A DNA stretch of 51,714 nucleotides from Gammaproteobacteria bacterium (GCA_013151345.1 JAADIM010000008.1:1-51714); one strand, 5' to 3'. Shown: positions 19,243 to 29,029, numbered from the stretch's first letter. Notes: a model not told the origin generated them from the letters alone. Numbers and translations: made by a program.

Positions 19243-20671
19243 ATAACCTCGTAACGATATTCATAAAATCAAGTCCGCGTTCTTCAAACCCGCCATACAT
19301 ATCAAAACTCGCGCACGCCGGTGCAAGCAAAACACTGTCCCCTTCATCAGCTAACTCATTTGCACTTTTTACCGCTTCTTCCATATTTTCAACAAAAACG
19401 ACCTTGACATTAGAACCTAATGCATGCGCTATAAGTTCCGCATCCTGCCCCAATAACACAACTGCTTTTGCTTTTTGTTCAACTATTTTTTTTAATGGAG
19501 AAAAATCTGCACCCTTACCTTCACCTCCCGCGATTAAAACCACCTTTCCGGTTAACGCACCAACTGCGGCAACAGTTGCTCCTACATTTGTCGCTTTTGA
19601 ATCATTATACCAATCCACATGATTATAATTACCTAGCCACTGCATACGGTGTGGCAGCCCCCTAAAATCAGACAGGCATGGAATAGTTTTTTCGAGTGGC
19701 AAACCAATCGCTTCGGCCAACGCCAAAGCCGCCAGCGAATTAGCTAAATTATGCTTTCCTTTAATTTTCATATCAGTTTCACTTATTAGATTTTCTTCGC
19801 CCCGAGCCAACCAATTACAACCGGCTACTTTTCGCAAACCATAAACCGCGTCACCCGGCTCATTCAAAGTAAAGCAAATTATCTTTCTATTTTTATCAGA
19901 TTTTTTATTTTCAGAAGACCCTTCATTAGAGAAGTTATTAGAGAAGTCATTAGAAAAGGAAGAAACAAGTGGGTCATCTAAATTAACCACAACAGCACCT
20001 TCACCCTGATAAATTTTCTTTTTGACATCTAAATAATGACTAATATCACGATAACGATCCATATGATCCGCACTTACATTCAACACAACAGATGCAATCG
20101 GATGCAGAGAATACGTGGTTTCGAGCTGAAAGCTGGATAACTCCAAAATGTAAAAATCAGGTTTTACATTGTCTGGTGATGCGTCCGACAATGTGTCAGA
20201 TAACAATTCAAGAACGGGCGTACCCAGATTACCACCCAACTTTGCAGTCAATCCTGCACGCTGAACCATCTCACCCAACAACGTTGTGACGGTACTTTTA
20301 CCATTTGATCCTGTAATCGCAATAACAGGTGCGTTAACATATTGGGAAAATAATTCAATATCACTAATAACATTCGCACCCTGCTTTATAGCGTCAGATA
20401 TAATCGGTTCATCCAACGACACACCGGGAGATATGATTATTTGTTCTGCCACACCAAAGGCATCAGGGTCGAATCCGCCTGTAAATACTGCGATGTCAGG
20501 ATATTCATTGCTCAGTGTGTCAAGTTCAGGTGGTTTTACACGACTATCCGTTACTGCAACGGAGTAACCTTTTTTCGCTAAGTAGCGCGCGCAAGACAAC
20601 CCTGTCTTACCTAAACCAACGATCAATACGCGATTTTCAGCCATATCTCTTTTCAAACTTGTGTTTAACAT
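19235..20671 (-). CDS. murD: UDP-N-acetylmuramoyl-L-alanine-D-glutamate ligase MurD
   Basis: MurD adds D-Glu to UDP-MurNAc-L-Ala. It shows the N-terminal VLIVGLGKTGLSCARYL, the ATP loop AITGSNGKSTVTTLLGEM near residue 120, and WYNDSKATN and the C-terminal LLAPACASFDMYGGFEERG. ATG 20644 (MAENRVLIV) matches other MurD starts at least as well as the upstream ATG 20671, so the first nine residues are uncertain. Within the central domain (~residues 238-255) lies an extra polar insert FSND-FSNN-FSNE-GSSENKKSDKN, encoded by three 12-bp tandem units. Confidence 0.95.
   Translation of the reverse strand: MLNTSLKRDMAENRVLIVGLGKTGLSCARYLAKKGYSVAVTDSRVKPPELDTLSNEYPDIAVFTGGFDPDAFGVAEQIIISPGVSLDEPIISDAIKQGANVISDIELFSQYVNAPVIAITGSNGKSTVTTLLGEMVQRAGLTAKLGGNLGTPVLELLSDTLSDASPDNVKPDFYILELSSFQLETTYSLHPIASVVLNVSADHMDRYRDISHYLDVKKKIYQGEGAVVVNLDDPLVSSFSNDFSNNFSNEGSSENKKSDKNRKIICFTLNEPGDAVYGLRKVAGCNWLARGEENLISETDMKIKGKHNLANSLAALALAEAIGLPLEKTIPCLSDFRGLPHRMQWLGNYNHVDWYNDSKATNVGATVAAVGALTGKVVLIAGGEGKGADFSPLKKIVEQKAKAVVLLGQDAELIAHALGSNVKVVFVENMEEAVKSANELADEGDSVLLAPACASFDMYGGFEERGLDFMNIVTRLYD
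19925..19960. repeat. Three in-frame 12-bp tandem units inside murD
   Basis: The plus-strand units are ATTAGAGAAGTT, ATTAGAGAAGTC and ATTAGAAAAGGA. On the coding strand they give the tetrapeptides FSND, FSNN and FSNE in a loop of the central domain. The reading frame is kept. Confidence 0.85.
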
Positions 20672-20734
20672 AAATCTAATCCCGCCGGATAAACGTTTAT
20701 AGACACTTGTTTAACACTTCTTTCAGCACAAGCA

Positions 20735-21817
20735 TCAACGTATTTTCAACGTCGCCAATCCGATTAATACCAAAATTACCGTGATCACCCAAAAACGAAC
20801 GATCACTCTGGGTTCTGGCCACCCTTTTAATTCAAAATGATGATGTAATGGCGCCATCCGAAAAATTCTTTTTCCTGTCAACTTAAATGACGCCACTTGC
20901 AATATCACAGATACCGTTTCCATAACGAACACACCACCCATTATGAACAACACTAATTCCTGCCTTACGATAACAGCGACCACACCAAGTGCTGCACCTA
21001 ATGCTAATGCGCCAACATCACCCATAAACACCTGGGCCGGGTAAGTGTTGAACCATAAAAAACCTAATCCCGCGCCTACCATGGCTCCGCAAAAAACACC
21101 CACTTCACCCACACCTGGGATATACGGAATACTTAGATACTCCGCAAATTTAATATGGCCAGTAACATAAGCAAATACACCTAACGCACCTCCCACCATT
21201 ACTGATGGCAAAATTGCCAATCCATCCAAACCATCTGTCAGATTTACTGCGTTACTTGTCCCGACAATAACCAGATAGGTGAGTAAAATAAAAAACAAAC
21301 CAAGCTCAATAGATACAGACTTAAAGAAAGGTACAATTAAATTTGTCTCAGCGGGTATCGTTGCCGTGCAATACAACGCCAGCGCTATAATTAAAGCGGC
21401 GACAGATTGAGAAAAATATTTACTTCGCGCCGACAATCCACCAGAATCTTTCTTAACAATTTTTTTATAATCATCAACCCAACCGATCGAACCAAATGCA
21501 AACGTGGTAAATAAAACAATCCAGATATAACGATTACTTAAGTCAGCCCACAAAAGGGTACTCACCCCTATTGCAACCAGTATTAAAGCCCCTCCCATAG
21601 TAGGCGTTCCGGCCTTCGACAGATGTGATTGTGGACCATCATCTCGCACTTGTTGACCGATTTGACGTGAACTCAGTTTTCTGATTAATGAGGGCCCAAT
21701 CATAAAAGATATTACAAGTGCAGTAAGCACACCCAAAATCGTGCGCAATGTCAGATACTGAAACACATTAAACCCACTATATGTTTCGGCTAATAAACCG
21801 AACAAATACAAAAGCAT
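20735..21817 (-). CDS. mraY: Phospho-N-acetylmuramoyl-pentapeptide transferase MraY
   Basis: MraY attaches the phospho-MurNAc-pentapeptide to undecaprenyl phosphate, giving lipid I. This 360-residue protein has about ten membrane segments. Family motifs are present: [14 protein letters not shown], the aspartate pair [21 protein letters not shown] and the cytoplasmic histidine loop [14 protein letters not shown]. The start MLLYLFGLL agrees with relatives. One base separates it from murF. The following murD gene is 63 bp away. Confidence 0.98.
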   Translation of the reverse strand: MLLYLFGLLAETYSGFNVFQYLTLRTILGVLTALVISFMIGPSLIRKLSSRQIGQQVRDDGPQSHLSKAGTPTMGGALILVAIGVSTLLWADLSNRYIWIVLFTTFAFGSIGWVDDYKKIVKKDSGGLSARSKYFSQSVAALIIALALYCTATIPAETNLIVPFFKSVSIELGLFFILLTYLVIVGTSNAVNLTDGLDGLAILPSVMVGGALGVFAYVTGHIKFAEYLSIPYIPGVGEVGVFCGAMVGAGLGFLWFNTYPAQVFMGDVGALALGAALGVVAVIVRQELVLFIMGGVFVMETVSVILQVASFKLTGKRIFRMAPLHHHFELKGWPEPRVIVRFWVITVILVLIGLATLKIR

Positions 21818-21818
21818 C

Positions 21819-23183
21819 TCAAATATCTCCGGTATCTGTTAATGCCGCAACAATTCGTTCCATGCGCATACTTCTAGAACCCTTAATCAATACAGTAACA
21901 TCTGCGCGCAAACTATTTTTAACTGTGTTTACCAATGCATCCTGAGTTTCAAAAAACAACCCATTTTGACCGCCATTCTCGCAATATGCGTTTACTGCAT
22001 ACTTACTAAATTTTCCCGTGGCATAAAACGCATCTAAGCCAGCCGCTAGAATTTCATTTCCCGCATCACAATGTAACGACTTTGTTGCATCCCCTAACTC
22101 TGCCATGTCACCCAATATCAGTATTTTTGTACCCTCACATGATGAAAGAACATGTAGTGCCGCACCTAAAGACGCAGGATTTGCATTATAGGTATCATCA
22201 ATTATTGTGGAACCGTCCAGGCCGGTCTTTTTCTGCGAACGGCCAGGGACAGATAACTCTGTTTCCAAACCTGCTTTTATTTCTGACAAATCAGCACCCA
22301 CGGCTAACGCAGCAGCACTTGCAGCTAGCGCATTCATCACATTATGTTTTCCTAGCATGGCAAGCGATATATGCACCGAGCCCTCTTTAGTATGTAATAC
22401 GAATTTACTTCCATCAGTTTGCTCTAACCACTGCACAAAAACATCCGCCGCTTCATTCGTTCCAAAAGTAACAATAGTGTGTTTATCTGCACATTTCTTC
22501 CATAATGCGCAATAGGGATCATCATAATTAATAACAGCAACACCATTATCTGACAAACCCTCGAATATCTCTCCTTTTGCTTTCGCCACACCATCCAACG
22601 TACCAAACCCTTCCAGGTGCGCGGGTGCCGCATTAGTGATTAGCGCCACTGATGGATTAACGATATTTGTTAAATACTGTATTTCTCCCGGGTGATTAGC
22701 ACCCATTTCAATAACCGCATACTGGTGGTGCGATTGAAGTCGAAACAATGTAAGCGGCACACCAATATCATTATTAAAATTACCTTGGGTCGCCAATACG
22801 GCACCTTTTTGCCGCAAAATTACTGCTAACATTTCTTTAACAGTCGTTTTGCCATTGCTGCCTGTCAACCCGATAAATGGCCAGTTAAAATCAGAACGCA
22901 ATTTTTTTGCCAACATCCCCAATGCAATTCGCGTATCTTCGACAATTATTTGCGGAATTTTATTTTCACTTTCCTTTTCAACAACAACCGCAACTGCACC
23001 TTTATCTATTGCATTTGAGATAAAATCGTGGCCATCAAAATGCTCCCCACGTAATGCAACATACAAATCGCCCGATTTCAACGAGCGTGTATCAATACAA
23101 ACATTCTCGATCAAACTGTCGACAGAACAGTCATCACCAACCATAGGTGCGTTTAATATTTTCGCTGCATCAGATAAATTCAT
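21819..23183 (-). CDS. murF: UDP-MurNAc-tripeptide-D-alanyl-D-alanine ligase MurF
   Basis: MurF adds the D-Ala-D-Ala dipeptide, completing the UDP-MurNAc-pentapeptide. The Mur-ligase ATP loop is [18 protein letters not shown] near residue 105. [19 protein letters not shown] and [10 protein letters not shown] follow, and [18 protein letters not shown] lies in the C-terminal domain. The length of 454 is typical. It lies 127 bp after murE, the largest gap in the mur section; the part next to its start consists of degenerate 11-14-bp repeats. Confidence 0.97.
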   Translation of the reverse strand: MNLSDAAKILNAPMVGDDCSVDSLIENVCIDTRSLKSGDLYVALRGEHFDGHDFISNAIDKGAVAVVVEKESENKIPQIIVEDTRIALGMLAKKLRSDFNWPFIGLTGSNGKTTVKEMLAVILRQKGAVLATQGNFNNDIGVPLTLFRLQSHHQYAVIEMGANHPGEIQYLTNIVNPSVALITNAAPAHLEGFGTLDGVAKAKGEIFEGLSDNGVAVINYDDPYCALWKKCADKHTIVTFGTNEAADVFVQWLEQTDGSKFVLHTKEGSVHISLAMLGKHNVMNALAASAAALAVGADLSEIKAGLETELSVPGRSQKKTGLDGSTIIDDTYNANPASLGAALHVLSSCEGTKILILGDMAELGDATKSLHCDAGNEILAAGLDAFYATGKFSKYAVNAYCENGGQNGLFFETQDALVNTVKNSLRADVTVLIKGSRSMRMERIVAALTDTGDI

Positions 23184-23192
23184 AGTTACGCT

Positions 23193-23241
23193 ATCTCTAA
23201 CAAAATCACTAACAAAAAATCACCGGAAAAGTCACCAAAAC
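23193..23241. repeat. Degenerate 11-14-bp tandem units between murE and murF
   Basis: The plus-strand units are ATCTCTAACAAA (23193-23204), ATCACTAACAAAAA (23205-23218), ATCACCGGAAAA (23219-23230) and GTCACCAAAAC (23231-23241). They end about 10 bases from the murF start codon. Confidence 0.65.
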
Positions 23242-23310
23242 AATTATCATAATTCCTTTTTGCCGGTATACTCACACTAAAACCTGACTCTATTCATTCA
23301 TTTCGCATTT

Positions 23311-24849
23311 TCAGTCATTAATGTTGAGTAATTTTGACACCTGTTCACGATCACTGAATGAAATTTTTTCTTTTCCTATCTGTTGATACACTTCATGTCC
23401 TTTGCCTGCTACAAGCACAATATCGTCGGGCTCAGCAGTCGTCACCGCCTTATGGATTGCCTTCGCGCGGTCATGAATAACCTTCACCTTTTTGGATTCC
23501 ATTGTTGCGTTTAAAACACCGCTCAAAATATCGTTTATGATTTTCTCTGGCGCTTCGTATCTCGGATTGTCATCTGTAATGAACACTTCATCAGCAAACT
23601 CAGTGGAAATTTTTCCCATCAAAGGACGCTTCCCTTTATCTCTATCACCACCACAACCAAACACACATACCAACTTACCTTTGACGTGGTCTCGCAATGT
23701 TATCAATACCTGGCGTAACGCGTCAGGTGTGTGAGCATAATCAATAACAACAAGCGGACATGCTGTCTGCTCACTGGTAAATCGCTCCATACGACCAGGC
23801 ACAGTATTTATCCGTTGTAATCGATCAAGTGTCACATCAAATGGCAGCCCTTTAACAAGCAATGAGCTCAATACTGCCAATAAATTATTAACGTTAAAAC
23901 GACCTAGTAGCTTGCTTTTCAATAACCCATTACCCCATGGGGTTTCCACCTTGAAACTGACACCCTGCATACTTAAATTAATTTCCGAAGCATAAACATC
24001 GGGGCGAGTTTCGATAATTTGCATACCATAACTGATGCATTTTTTGCGACCCGACATGTTTGCCAATAATTGACGACCAAACTCATCATCTGTGTTGATA
24101 ATGGCACTTTTGACGCTCGGTAATTCAAATATTTTTTGTTTCGCCTGACCATAAGCATCCATATCACTATGATAATCAAGATGATCACGACTCAGATTGG
24201 TAAAGACAGCAACGTCTATATCCGAACCCGCTATTCTGTTTTGATCCAACGCATGCGAAGACACTTCCATTGCGACATTTTCCGCGCCCGCGTCACGTAT
24301 TTCCTTCAGGTATAATTGCAAAGAAACCGGATCTGGTGTTGTCATATTTGTTTCTTTTAAATCACCATATATTCCATAGCCTAATGTCCCAATCAGCCCA
24401 CAAGGTGATTCATTATTCAAAACTTGTGATATAAAATGACAATAGGATGTTTTCCCATTAGTGCCTGTTACGCCAAAAATAAACATTTTTCGAGATGGCT
24501 CGCCATAGAAACGTGACGCAATCACGCCAACTAACTCTTTCAAATTTTTTAACGCAAAGACTGATACACCACTATCAGGTTTTAGATACTTAGCAAACTG
24601 TAACGGAACCACATTTGAAACTGATTCCCAAATGACCGCGACCGCACCGGCAGCTATTGCGTCATCGACAAAATCACTGCCATTTACATTCAATCCTTGA
24701 TAGGCGATAAACAAATCACCCGGTTTAACGCGCCTACTGTCACTTGAAATCCCAGTGACATTCCTGTTATTAACAGGAGTAACTTCAACGATGCCATTCA
24801 AAAGTTTAGAAAGAGAACGAGCGGTTTGCGAAATTTTTATCGCCATCAT
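23311..24849 (-). CDS. murE: UDP-MurNAc-L-Ala-D-Glu-meso-DAP ligase MurE
   Basis: MurE adds the third residue of the stem peptide. The ATP loop is FGVTGTNGKTSYCHFISQ near residue 118. The substrate-selecting motif is DNPR (TDDNPRYEAP near 412), the signature of meso-diaminopimelate ligases, so this organism has Gram-negative A1-gamma peptidoglycan. The carbamylated-lysine region and C-terminal VLVAGKGHEVYQ are also present. It is 512 residues. The start ATG 24849 overlaps the ftsI stop (ATGA). Confidence 0.97.
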   Translation of the reverse strand: MMAIKISQTARSLSKLLNGIVEVTPVNNRNVTGISSDSRRVKPGDLFIAYQGLNVNGSDFVDDAIAAGAVAVIWESVSNVVPLQFAKYLKPDSGVSVFALKNLKELVGVIASRFYGEPSRKMFIFGVTGTNGKTSYCHFISQVLNNESPCGLIGTLGYGIYGDLKETNMTTPDPVSLQLYLKEIRDAGAENVAMEVSSHALDQNRIAGSDIDVAVFTNLSRDHLDYHSDMDAYGQAKQKIFELPSVKSAIINTDDEFGRQLLANMSGRKKCISYGMQIIETRPDVYASEINLSMQGVSFKVETPWGNGLLKSKLLGRFNVNNLLAVLSSLLVKGLPFDVTLDRLQRINTVPGRMERFTSEQTACPLVVIDYAHTPDALRQVLITLRDHVKGKLVCVFGCGGDRDKGKRPLMGKISTEFADEVFITDDNPRYEAPEKIINDILSGVLNATMESKKVKVIHDRAKAIHKAVTTAEPDDIVLVAGKGHEVYQQIGKEKISFSDREQVSKLLNIND

Positions 24850-26576
24850 GGGGTCTCCCCCAATTTAGCAATTTTTGCGCCTGTTTTAATACCTTCGGAT
24901 GAAATATTATCTGGTGCAACATTTAACAAACGTAAAGCACCACTTGCTACTTTGGAAAAAACAGGTGCCGCTACCTGCCCACCGTAATATTCTTCGCTGG
25001 TCGGCTCGTCAACAATAACGACCATGGCTATTCGCGGATCACTTGCCGGGGCCACACCAGCAAAAAGCGCAACATATTTATCTGCATAGCCACCAATACC
25101 GGACTTTTTAACCGTACCCGTTTTACCCGCAACCCGATAACCCCACACTTGTGCTTGTGTCCCTGTGCCACCTTTTAAAACCACCTTTTCTAACATAGCC
25201 CGAACCTTTTGAGTCGTTTCAGGGCGAAAAACTTGGTCCGCGCTTGTCTGCGACTCACCCTCTATTTTCAGAAAAGACACAGGACGTAAATAGCCATCAC
25301 CCGCCAGCGCTGAATAAGCCCTGGCCAATTGTAACGGCGTAACTGACAACCCATAGCCAAAGGCCAACGTTGCCGTCTCAATTTTTTGCCAACTGGAAAA
25401 ATGTGTGAGCAAACCGCTTGATTCACCGGGAAAACCACTGCCGGAACGATATCCAAATGATACTCTAGATAACACATCCCAGATTTTTTCCGGCTCCAGC
25501 TTAAGTGCTACTTTAGTTGCACCGACATTACTCGATTTTTGAATAATCGTTGTTAAATCTATACGTCCAAAATTTTTAGAGTCCTTGACAATATTGCTGC
25601 CAACTCTCAGCAACCCGGGCGAGGTATCCACGATGGTCCCAGAGCTGAAGCGATTACTCTCCAGCGCAGCAGCAATAATAAAAGGCTTTATAGTAGACCC
25701 GGGTTCAATAACATCAGTCACTGATCGATTACGATAATTACTGTCTTTTAATTCGCTACGATTATTCGGATTATTTGCAGGCTGATTGACCATTGCAAGT
25801 ACTTCGCCAGATTGGACATCTAGCATCACGAGGGAACCTGCTCGTGCACCGTGACGCTTGACAGCAGCTTTCAATTCTCTGTAAGCAAGATATTGAATAC
25901 GACGATCGATACTAAGTGCTAATGTTTTTCCCGGATTTGAGTCCTTTAGACTTTCAACATTCTCTACCATCCTGCCGAGGCGATCTTTTAATACACGTTT
26001 TTTACCATTGATGCCTTTAAGCCAATCATCATAGGCCAACTCTAATCCCTCTTGACCGTTATCATCATAATCTGTAAACCCGATTAGATGGCCGGTAACT
26101 TCTCCTTTTGGATAATATCGATGATATTCCTGTTGTAGAAATACACCTTGCATGCCTAACGCCATTACCTGTTGTGCAATCTCCGGATTTACATGTCGTT
26201 TTAAATAAGCAAATTCACGTCCTTTTTTTCTTTCTGACAATATTCCACGAATTTTTTCGCGCTTAATGTTTAATTTTGAGGCCAATTGAATTTGCTGCTC
26301 ATAATCAGCCTGAAATATTTGCGGATCGACCCAGACAGAATTAATCGGCGTACTAATCGCGAGAGGCTCACCATAACGATCGGTGATCATGCCTCTATGT
26401 GCAGGAACAGATACATCCCTTAAATAACGTGCATCGCCTTCCTCACGCAAAAAATCTTTTGTTAATACCTGAAGCTCAATCGCACGCCACGCAAGAAACA
26501 ACATAGATGCCAACAGTGAGACGACAACAAAATAATAGCGGTATGGACGAACAATATTATAATTACTTGTAGTCAT
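24846..26576 (-). CDS. ftsI: Septal peptidoglycan transpeptidase FtsI (PBP3)
   Basis: FtsI crosslinks new peptidoglycan at the septum, paired with FtsW. It has a short cytoplasmic tail, one membrane segment (~15-32), a pedestal domain (~50-220) and a class B transpeptidase domain. The active-site motifs are complete: S-T-I-K in EPGSTIKPF near residue 290, S-S-N in KSSNVGATK and K-T-G in VAGKTGTVKKSG near 480. The length of 576 is usual. Both ends overlap neighbours by four bases (ATGA). Confidence 0.97.
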   Translation of the reverse strand: MTTSNYNIVRPYRYYFVVVSLLASMLFLAWRAIELQVLTKDFLREEGDARYLRDVSVPAHRGMITDRYGEPLAISTPINSVWVDPQIFQADYEQQIQLASKLNIKREKIRGILSERKKGREFAYLKRHVNPEIAQQVMALGMQGVFLQQEYHRYYPKGEVTGHLIGFTDYDDNGQEGLELAYDDWLKGINGKKRVLKDRLGRMVENVESLKDSNPGKTLALSIDRRIQYLAYRELKAAVKRHGARAGSLVMLDVQSGEVLAMVNQPANNPNNRSELKDSNYRNRSVTDVIEPGSTIKPFIIAAALESNRFSSGTIVDTSPGLLRVGSNIVKDSKNFGRIDLTTIIQKSSNVGATKVALKLEPEKIWDVLSRVSFGYRSGSGFPGESSGLLTHFSSWQKIETATLAFGYGLSVTPLQLARAYSALAGDGYLRPVSFLKIEGESQTSADQVFRPETTQKVRAMLEKVVLKGGTGTQAQVWGYRVAGKTGTVKKSGIGGYADKYVALFAGVAPASDPRIAMVVIVDEPTSEEYYGGQVAAPVFSKVASGALRLLNVAPDNISSEGIKTGAKIAKLGETP

Positions 26577-26842
26577 GGCCGTATCATCACCACTGTATTT
26601 GCAGGCGGTATTGTCATTTTTAAATCACTGCGTGCCATTCGCTCAATTCGTCCATGCGTAATCAAAGTACTCTGTTCCAATTGTAATTGACCCCACTCAA
26701 CATCCATGCGATCACGTTCGTCTTTAAGTGCCTGTAGCTGAAAAAAATACATACGATTTTGATGCTTCGCATAAATGACACCGAATGCTGAACTCATCAC
26801 AGCTACACCCAAAACCGGCACTAATAAGTATTTCACCGGCAT
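26573..26842 (-). CDS. ftsL: Cell division protein FtsL
   Basis: FtsL is a small bitopic protein that forms a coiled-coil complex with FtsB and FtsQ and activates FtsWI. It has 89 residues: one membrane segment at ~4-22 and a coiled coil at ~28-70 (QLQALKDERDRMDVEWGQLQLE). The ATG at 26842 shares one base with the rsmH stop (TGATG); a TTG one codon earlier is less likely. Sequence identity in this family is low, so the call rests on size, topology and position between rsmH and ftsI. Confidence 0.92.
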   Translation of the reverse strand: MPVKYLLVPVLGVAVMSSAFGVIYAKHQNRMYFFQLQALKDERDRMDVEWGQLQLEQSTLITHGRIERMARSDLKMTIPPANTVVMIRP

Positions 26843-27774
26843 CAAATTTTCTCAGCGACACGCAACACAGCACTACGTGCCCGCGGATTAGCAGATAATT
26901 CTTTGTCAGTGGCACGTATGACTTTTCCGATAGCGCGTAAATTCGGTTTTAGTTGAGAATGTGTAACTGGCAAATTCAGAGGATACGCGTCACCCCGGCA
27001 CTGTTCGCGTATGAATCTTTTAACGATACGGTCTTCTAATGAATGAAAACTAATCACTGCCAAGCGCCCGCCATTGGCCAGTACTTCAACAACCTGCGAA
27101 AGGCAGGTTTTCAAATCGTCTAATTCATTGTTTATAAAAATCCGTATACCCTGAAAACTTCGCGTCGCCGGGTCTTTATTTTTTTCAAGAAATGGACTGG
27201 CATCAGAAATGATTTTCGCGAGTTGGCGCGTCGTTTCAATTACACCAGTTTCCCGTTCCGTGACAATAGCGCGTGCAATACGGCGAGAAAATTTTTCTTC
27301 ACCATATTCTTTTAAAACTGATGCGATTTCGTTCTCACTGGCTTTAGCCAGCCACTGCGCGGCAGTCATTTCTATACTACGATCCATGCGCATATCAAGA
27401 GGCCCATCCTGCTTAAAACTAAACCCTCTTTCTGAGTCATCAATCTGAGGAGATGAAACGCCCAGATCAAGTAAAACGCCGTCTACTTTTCCCAGGCAAC
27501 CATGGTGCTTTGTTATCTGATTTAACAATGCAAAAGTTCCTCGCTCTATGAAAAAGCGTTTATCATGTTCAAACCGGCGTCTTGCCTGTGCAACTGCCTC
27601 CTCGTCCTTATCAATCGCTAATAAACGACCTGTCAAACCCAATCTTTTTAAAATTTCCGCAGCGTGCCCACCACGACCAAATGTACCATCAATATAAATT
27701 CCATTTTCTTTTATACTCAACGCTTCAACAGCTTCTTTCAGCAATACCGGATGGTGAATAAAAGTCTCTGTCAT
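26842..27774 (-). CDS. rsmH: 16S rRNA (cytosine1402-N4)-methyltransferase RsmH
   Basis: RsmH (MraW) methylates N4 of C1402 in the ribosomal P site, using S-adenosylmethionine. Motifs are HHPVLLKEAVEAL at the N-terminus, IDGTFGRGGHAAEIL (SAM loop), GVLLDLGVSSPQIDD near residue 105, and VISFHSLEDRIVKRF near the C-terminus. ATG 27774 (MTETFIHHPVLL) matches relatives. A TTG four codons upstream has an AGG at better spacing, so the start is not settled. It lies between mraZ and ftsL as in most dcw clusters. Confidence 0.97.
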   Translation of the reverse strand: MTETFIHHPVLLKEAVEALSIKENGIYIDGTFGRGGHAAEILKRLGLTGRLLAIDKDEEAVAQARRRFEHDKRFFIERGTFALLNQITKHHGCLGKVDGVLLDLGVSSPQIDDSERGFSFKQDGPLDMRMDRSIEMTAAQWLAKASENEIASVLKEYGEEKFSRRIARAIVTERETGVIETTRQLAKIISDASPFLEKNKDPATRSFQGIRIFINNELDDLKTCLSQVVEVLANGGRLAVISFHSLEDRIVKRFIREQCRGDAYPLNLPVTHSQLKPNLRAIGKVIRATDKELSANPRARSAVLRVAEKI

Positions 27775-27799
27775 GCCATTAAACAAAAAGCCTGGTCAC

Positions 27800-27823
27800 G
27801 TTTTAACAACTGTTTTAACAATT
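27800..27823. repeat. 12-bp tandem pair between mraZ and rsmH
   Basis: GTTTTAACAACT (27800-27811) is followed directly by GTTTTAACAATT (27812-27823), one mismatch. The pair lies between the mraZ stop and the rsmH start. Confidence 0.75.
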
Positions 27824-27836
27824 AGAATCAAAACCC

Positions 27837-28286
27837 TTAATAATTAAACGATGAATGTTCTGCTGGAAGCGATTCGATTTCACCGTTTCTCATATTAGCC
27901 TGGTCGTCTTTCCATTTCTGTTCATCCCAGATTTCAAACTTGTTTATCGCGCCAGTCAGAACTATGCTTTTGTCTATGCCCACTTGCTCTCTTAACAAAG
28001 GAGGAATTAAAATTCGCCCATTTCCATCCAACTTGCACTTTGTCGCATTGCCAACCAGTATGCGTACCAACATGCGCGTATACCCGTTCATGCTAGGTAA
28101 TTTTGAAATTTTATCTTTGGTGAATTCCCATTCCGGTTGTGTATATAAAACTAAGCAAGGATCTTTAATGTCCATCGTCAGAAACAAATTGCCTTCGCAA
28201 TACCCATGGATCAGCGCACGGTACGATGTCGGTACTGTCATCCGCCCCTTTGTATCCAAAGACAAGGCATTTGCACCCTCGAACAT
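27837..28286 (-). CDS. mraZ: Transcriptional regulator MraZ
   Basis: MraZ is an AbrB-like DNA-binding protein that represses the dcw operon by binding direct repeats at its own promoter. The protein has 149 residues and two copies of the MraZ/SpoVT-AbrB fold. The hallmark segments are LSLDTKGRMTVPTSYR (residues ~8-23) and KCKLDGNGRILIPPLLREQ (~82-100). TAGGAGAG lies 8 bases before the ATG. Three correctly spaced MraZ boxes and a strong promoter lie upstream, so autoregulation is expected. Confidence 0.97.
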   Translation of the reverse strand: MFEGANALSLDTKGRMTVPTSYRALIHGYCEGNLFLTMDIKDPCLVLYTQPEWEFTKDKISKLPSMNGYTRMLVRILVGNATKCKLDGNGRILIPPLLREQVGIDKSIVLTGAINKFEIWDEQKWKDDQANMRNGEIESLPAEHSSFNY

Positions 28287-28340
28287 TGTTTCTCTCCTAG
28301 CTGAACATTAGGGGCAAAATGACGACTATATGACCAATTA

Positions 28341-28370
28341 AACCCACTTTTCCCCACTTTCCCCCACCGT
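28341..28370 (-). promoter_or_regulatory. MraZ operator: three 10-bp phased boxes
   Basis: On the minus strand GTGGGGGAAA, GTGGGGAAAA and GTGGGTTTAA stand in exact 10-bp register (TGGG core). This is the known MraZ recognition pattern. The boxes start at about the predicted transcription start, so bound MraZ would block initiation or early elongation. Confidence 0.88.
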
Positions 28371-28376
28371 TACTTA

Positions 28377-28406
28377 ACTATAGTTTTAAATCAACAAAAC
28401 TGTCAA
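28377..28406 (-). promoter_or_regulatory. Sigma-70 promoter of the dcw operon
   Basis: The minus strand reads TTGACA (28401-28406), 18-bp spacer, TATAGT (28377-28382). The -35 is perfect and the -10 differs from TATAAT at one position. Initiation near 28370 would leave an ~85-base leader before mraZ. Confidence 0.85.
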
Positions 28407-28466
28407 GGATTTTGCCCACAAAATGATAAATTCTTGCTTATTTCACAGTAACTTAGCGTGTGTTTA

Positions 28467-28480
28467 TTGATCCAAATCAA
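28467..28480. promoter_or_regulatory. FNR/ANR-type box upstream of the dcw promoter
   Basis: TTGAT-CCAA-ATCAA is a perfect match to the FNR consensus (TTGAT-N4-ATCAA). Its centre lies about 70 bp upstream of the dcw -35 hexamer and about 110 bp downstream of the rnpB 3' end. An oxygen-responsive role is possible but unproven. Confidence 0.5.
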
Positions 28481-28583
28481 ACAAATTTGGCACCCAAAAT
28501 GGCCAAAGAAAATACAAATCATGGAGTTAGAAGGCAAAGCTAGAGGAATCTATCAAGAACTGAAGAATACAGAAATAAGAAAA

Positions 28584-28943
28584 GGAGTTGGCCTATAAGC
28601 CGGGTTCTGTCGAGAACAGTCATTCATCTGGGATACACGTCACCGCGCACCTCATGCGACCTACCCGGGAACAGTGTGGGCCACACTCGGCAGCTTACGC
28701 TGCCAGTTCCCCTATTTGGTCTTGCTCCAGGTGGGGTTTGCCATGCCACTGATGTTACCACCAGCGCGGTGCGCTCTTACCGCACCATTTCACCCTTACC
28801 AGCACGACTAGCGTGTTTCGGCGGTATATTTTCTGCGGCACTTTCCGTAGGCTCGCGCCTCCCAGAAGTTATCTGGCACCTTGCCCTATAGAGCCCGGAC
28901 TTTCCTCTACATCTCAAAGATATAGCGACTGTTCAGCCAACTC
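28584..28943 (-). ncRNA. rnpB: RNase P RNA (bacterial type A)
   Basis: This is the catalytic RNA that matures tRNA 5' ends. On the minus strand the 5' P4 region reads GAGGAAAGTCCGGGCTC (about 28891-28907). The conserved 3' segment reads GATGAATGACTGTTCTCGAC followed by AGAACCCGGCTTAT. P1 closes with GAGTTGGC (5' end, near 28943) and GCCAACTC (3' end, near 28585), which sets the ends at about 360 nt. GGTAAGGGTGAAAT, GGTGCGGTAAGAGCGCACC and CCAAATAGGGG also match. A T-rich stretch (TTTTCTTATTT) follows the 3' end. Confidence 0.96.
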
Positions 28944-29029
28944 GGAGCAGAGTTTCAAGGATTTCAGTCTATTTTTCAAGATGCACAGCTCTAATTAGTG
29001 ACTAAAAGCGTAAATTTAATAATGTAAAT

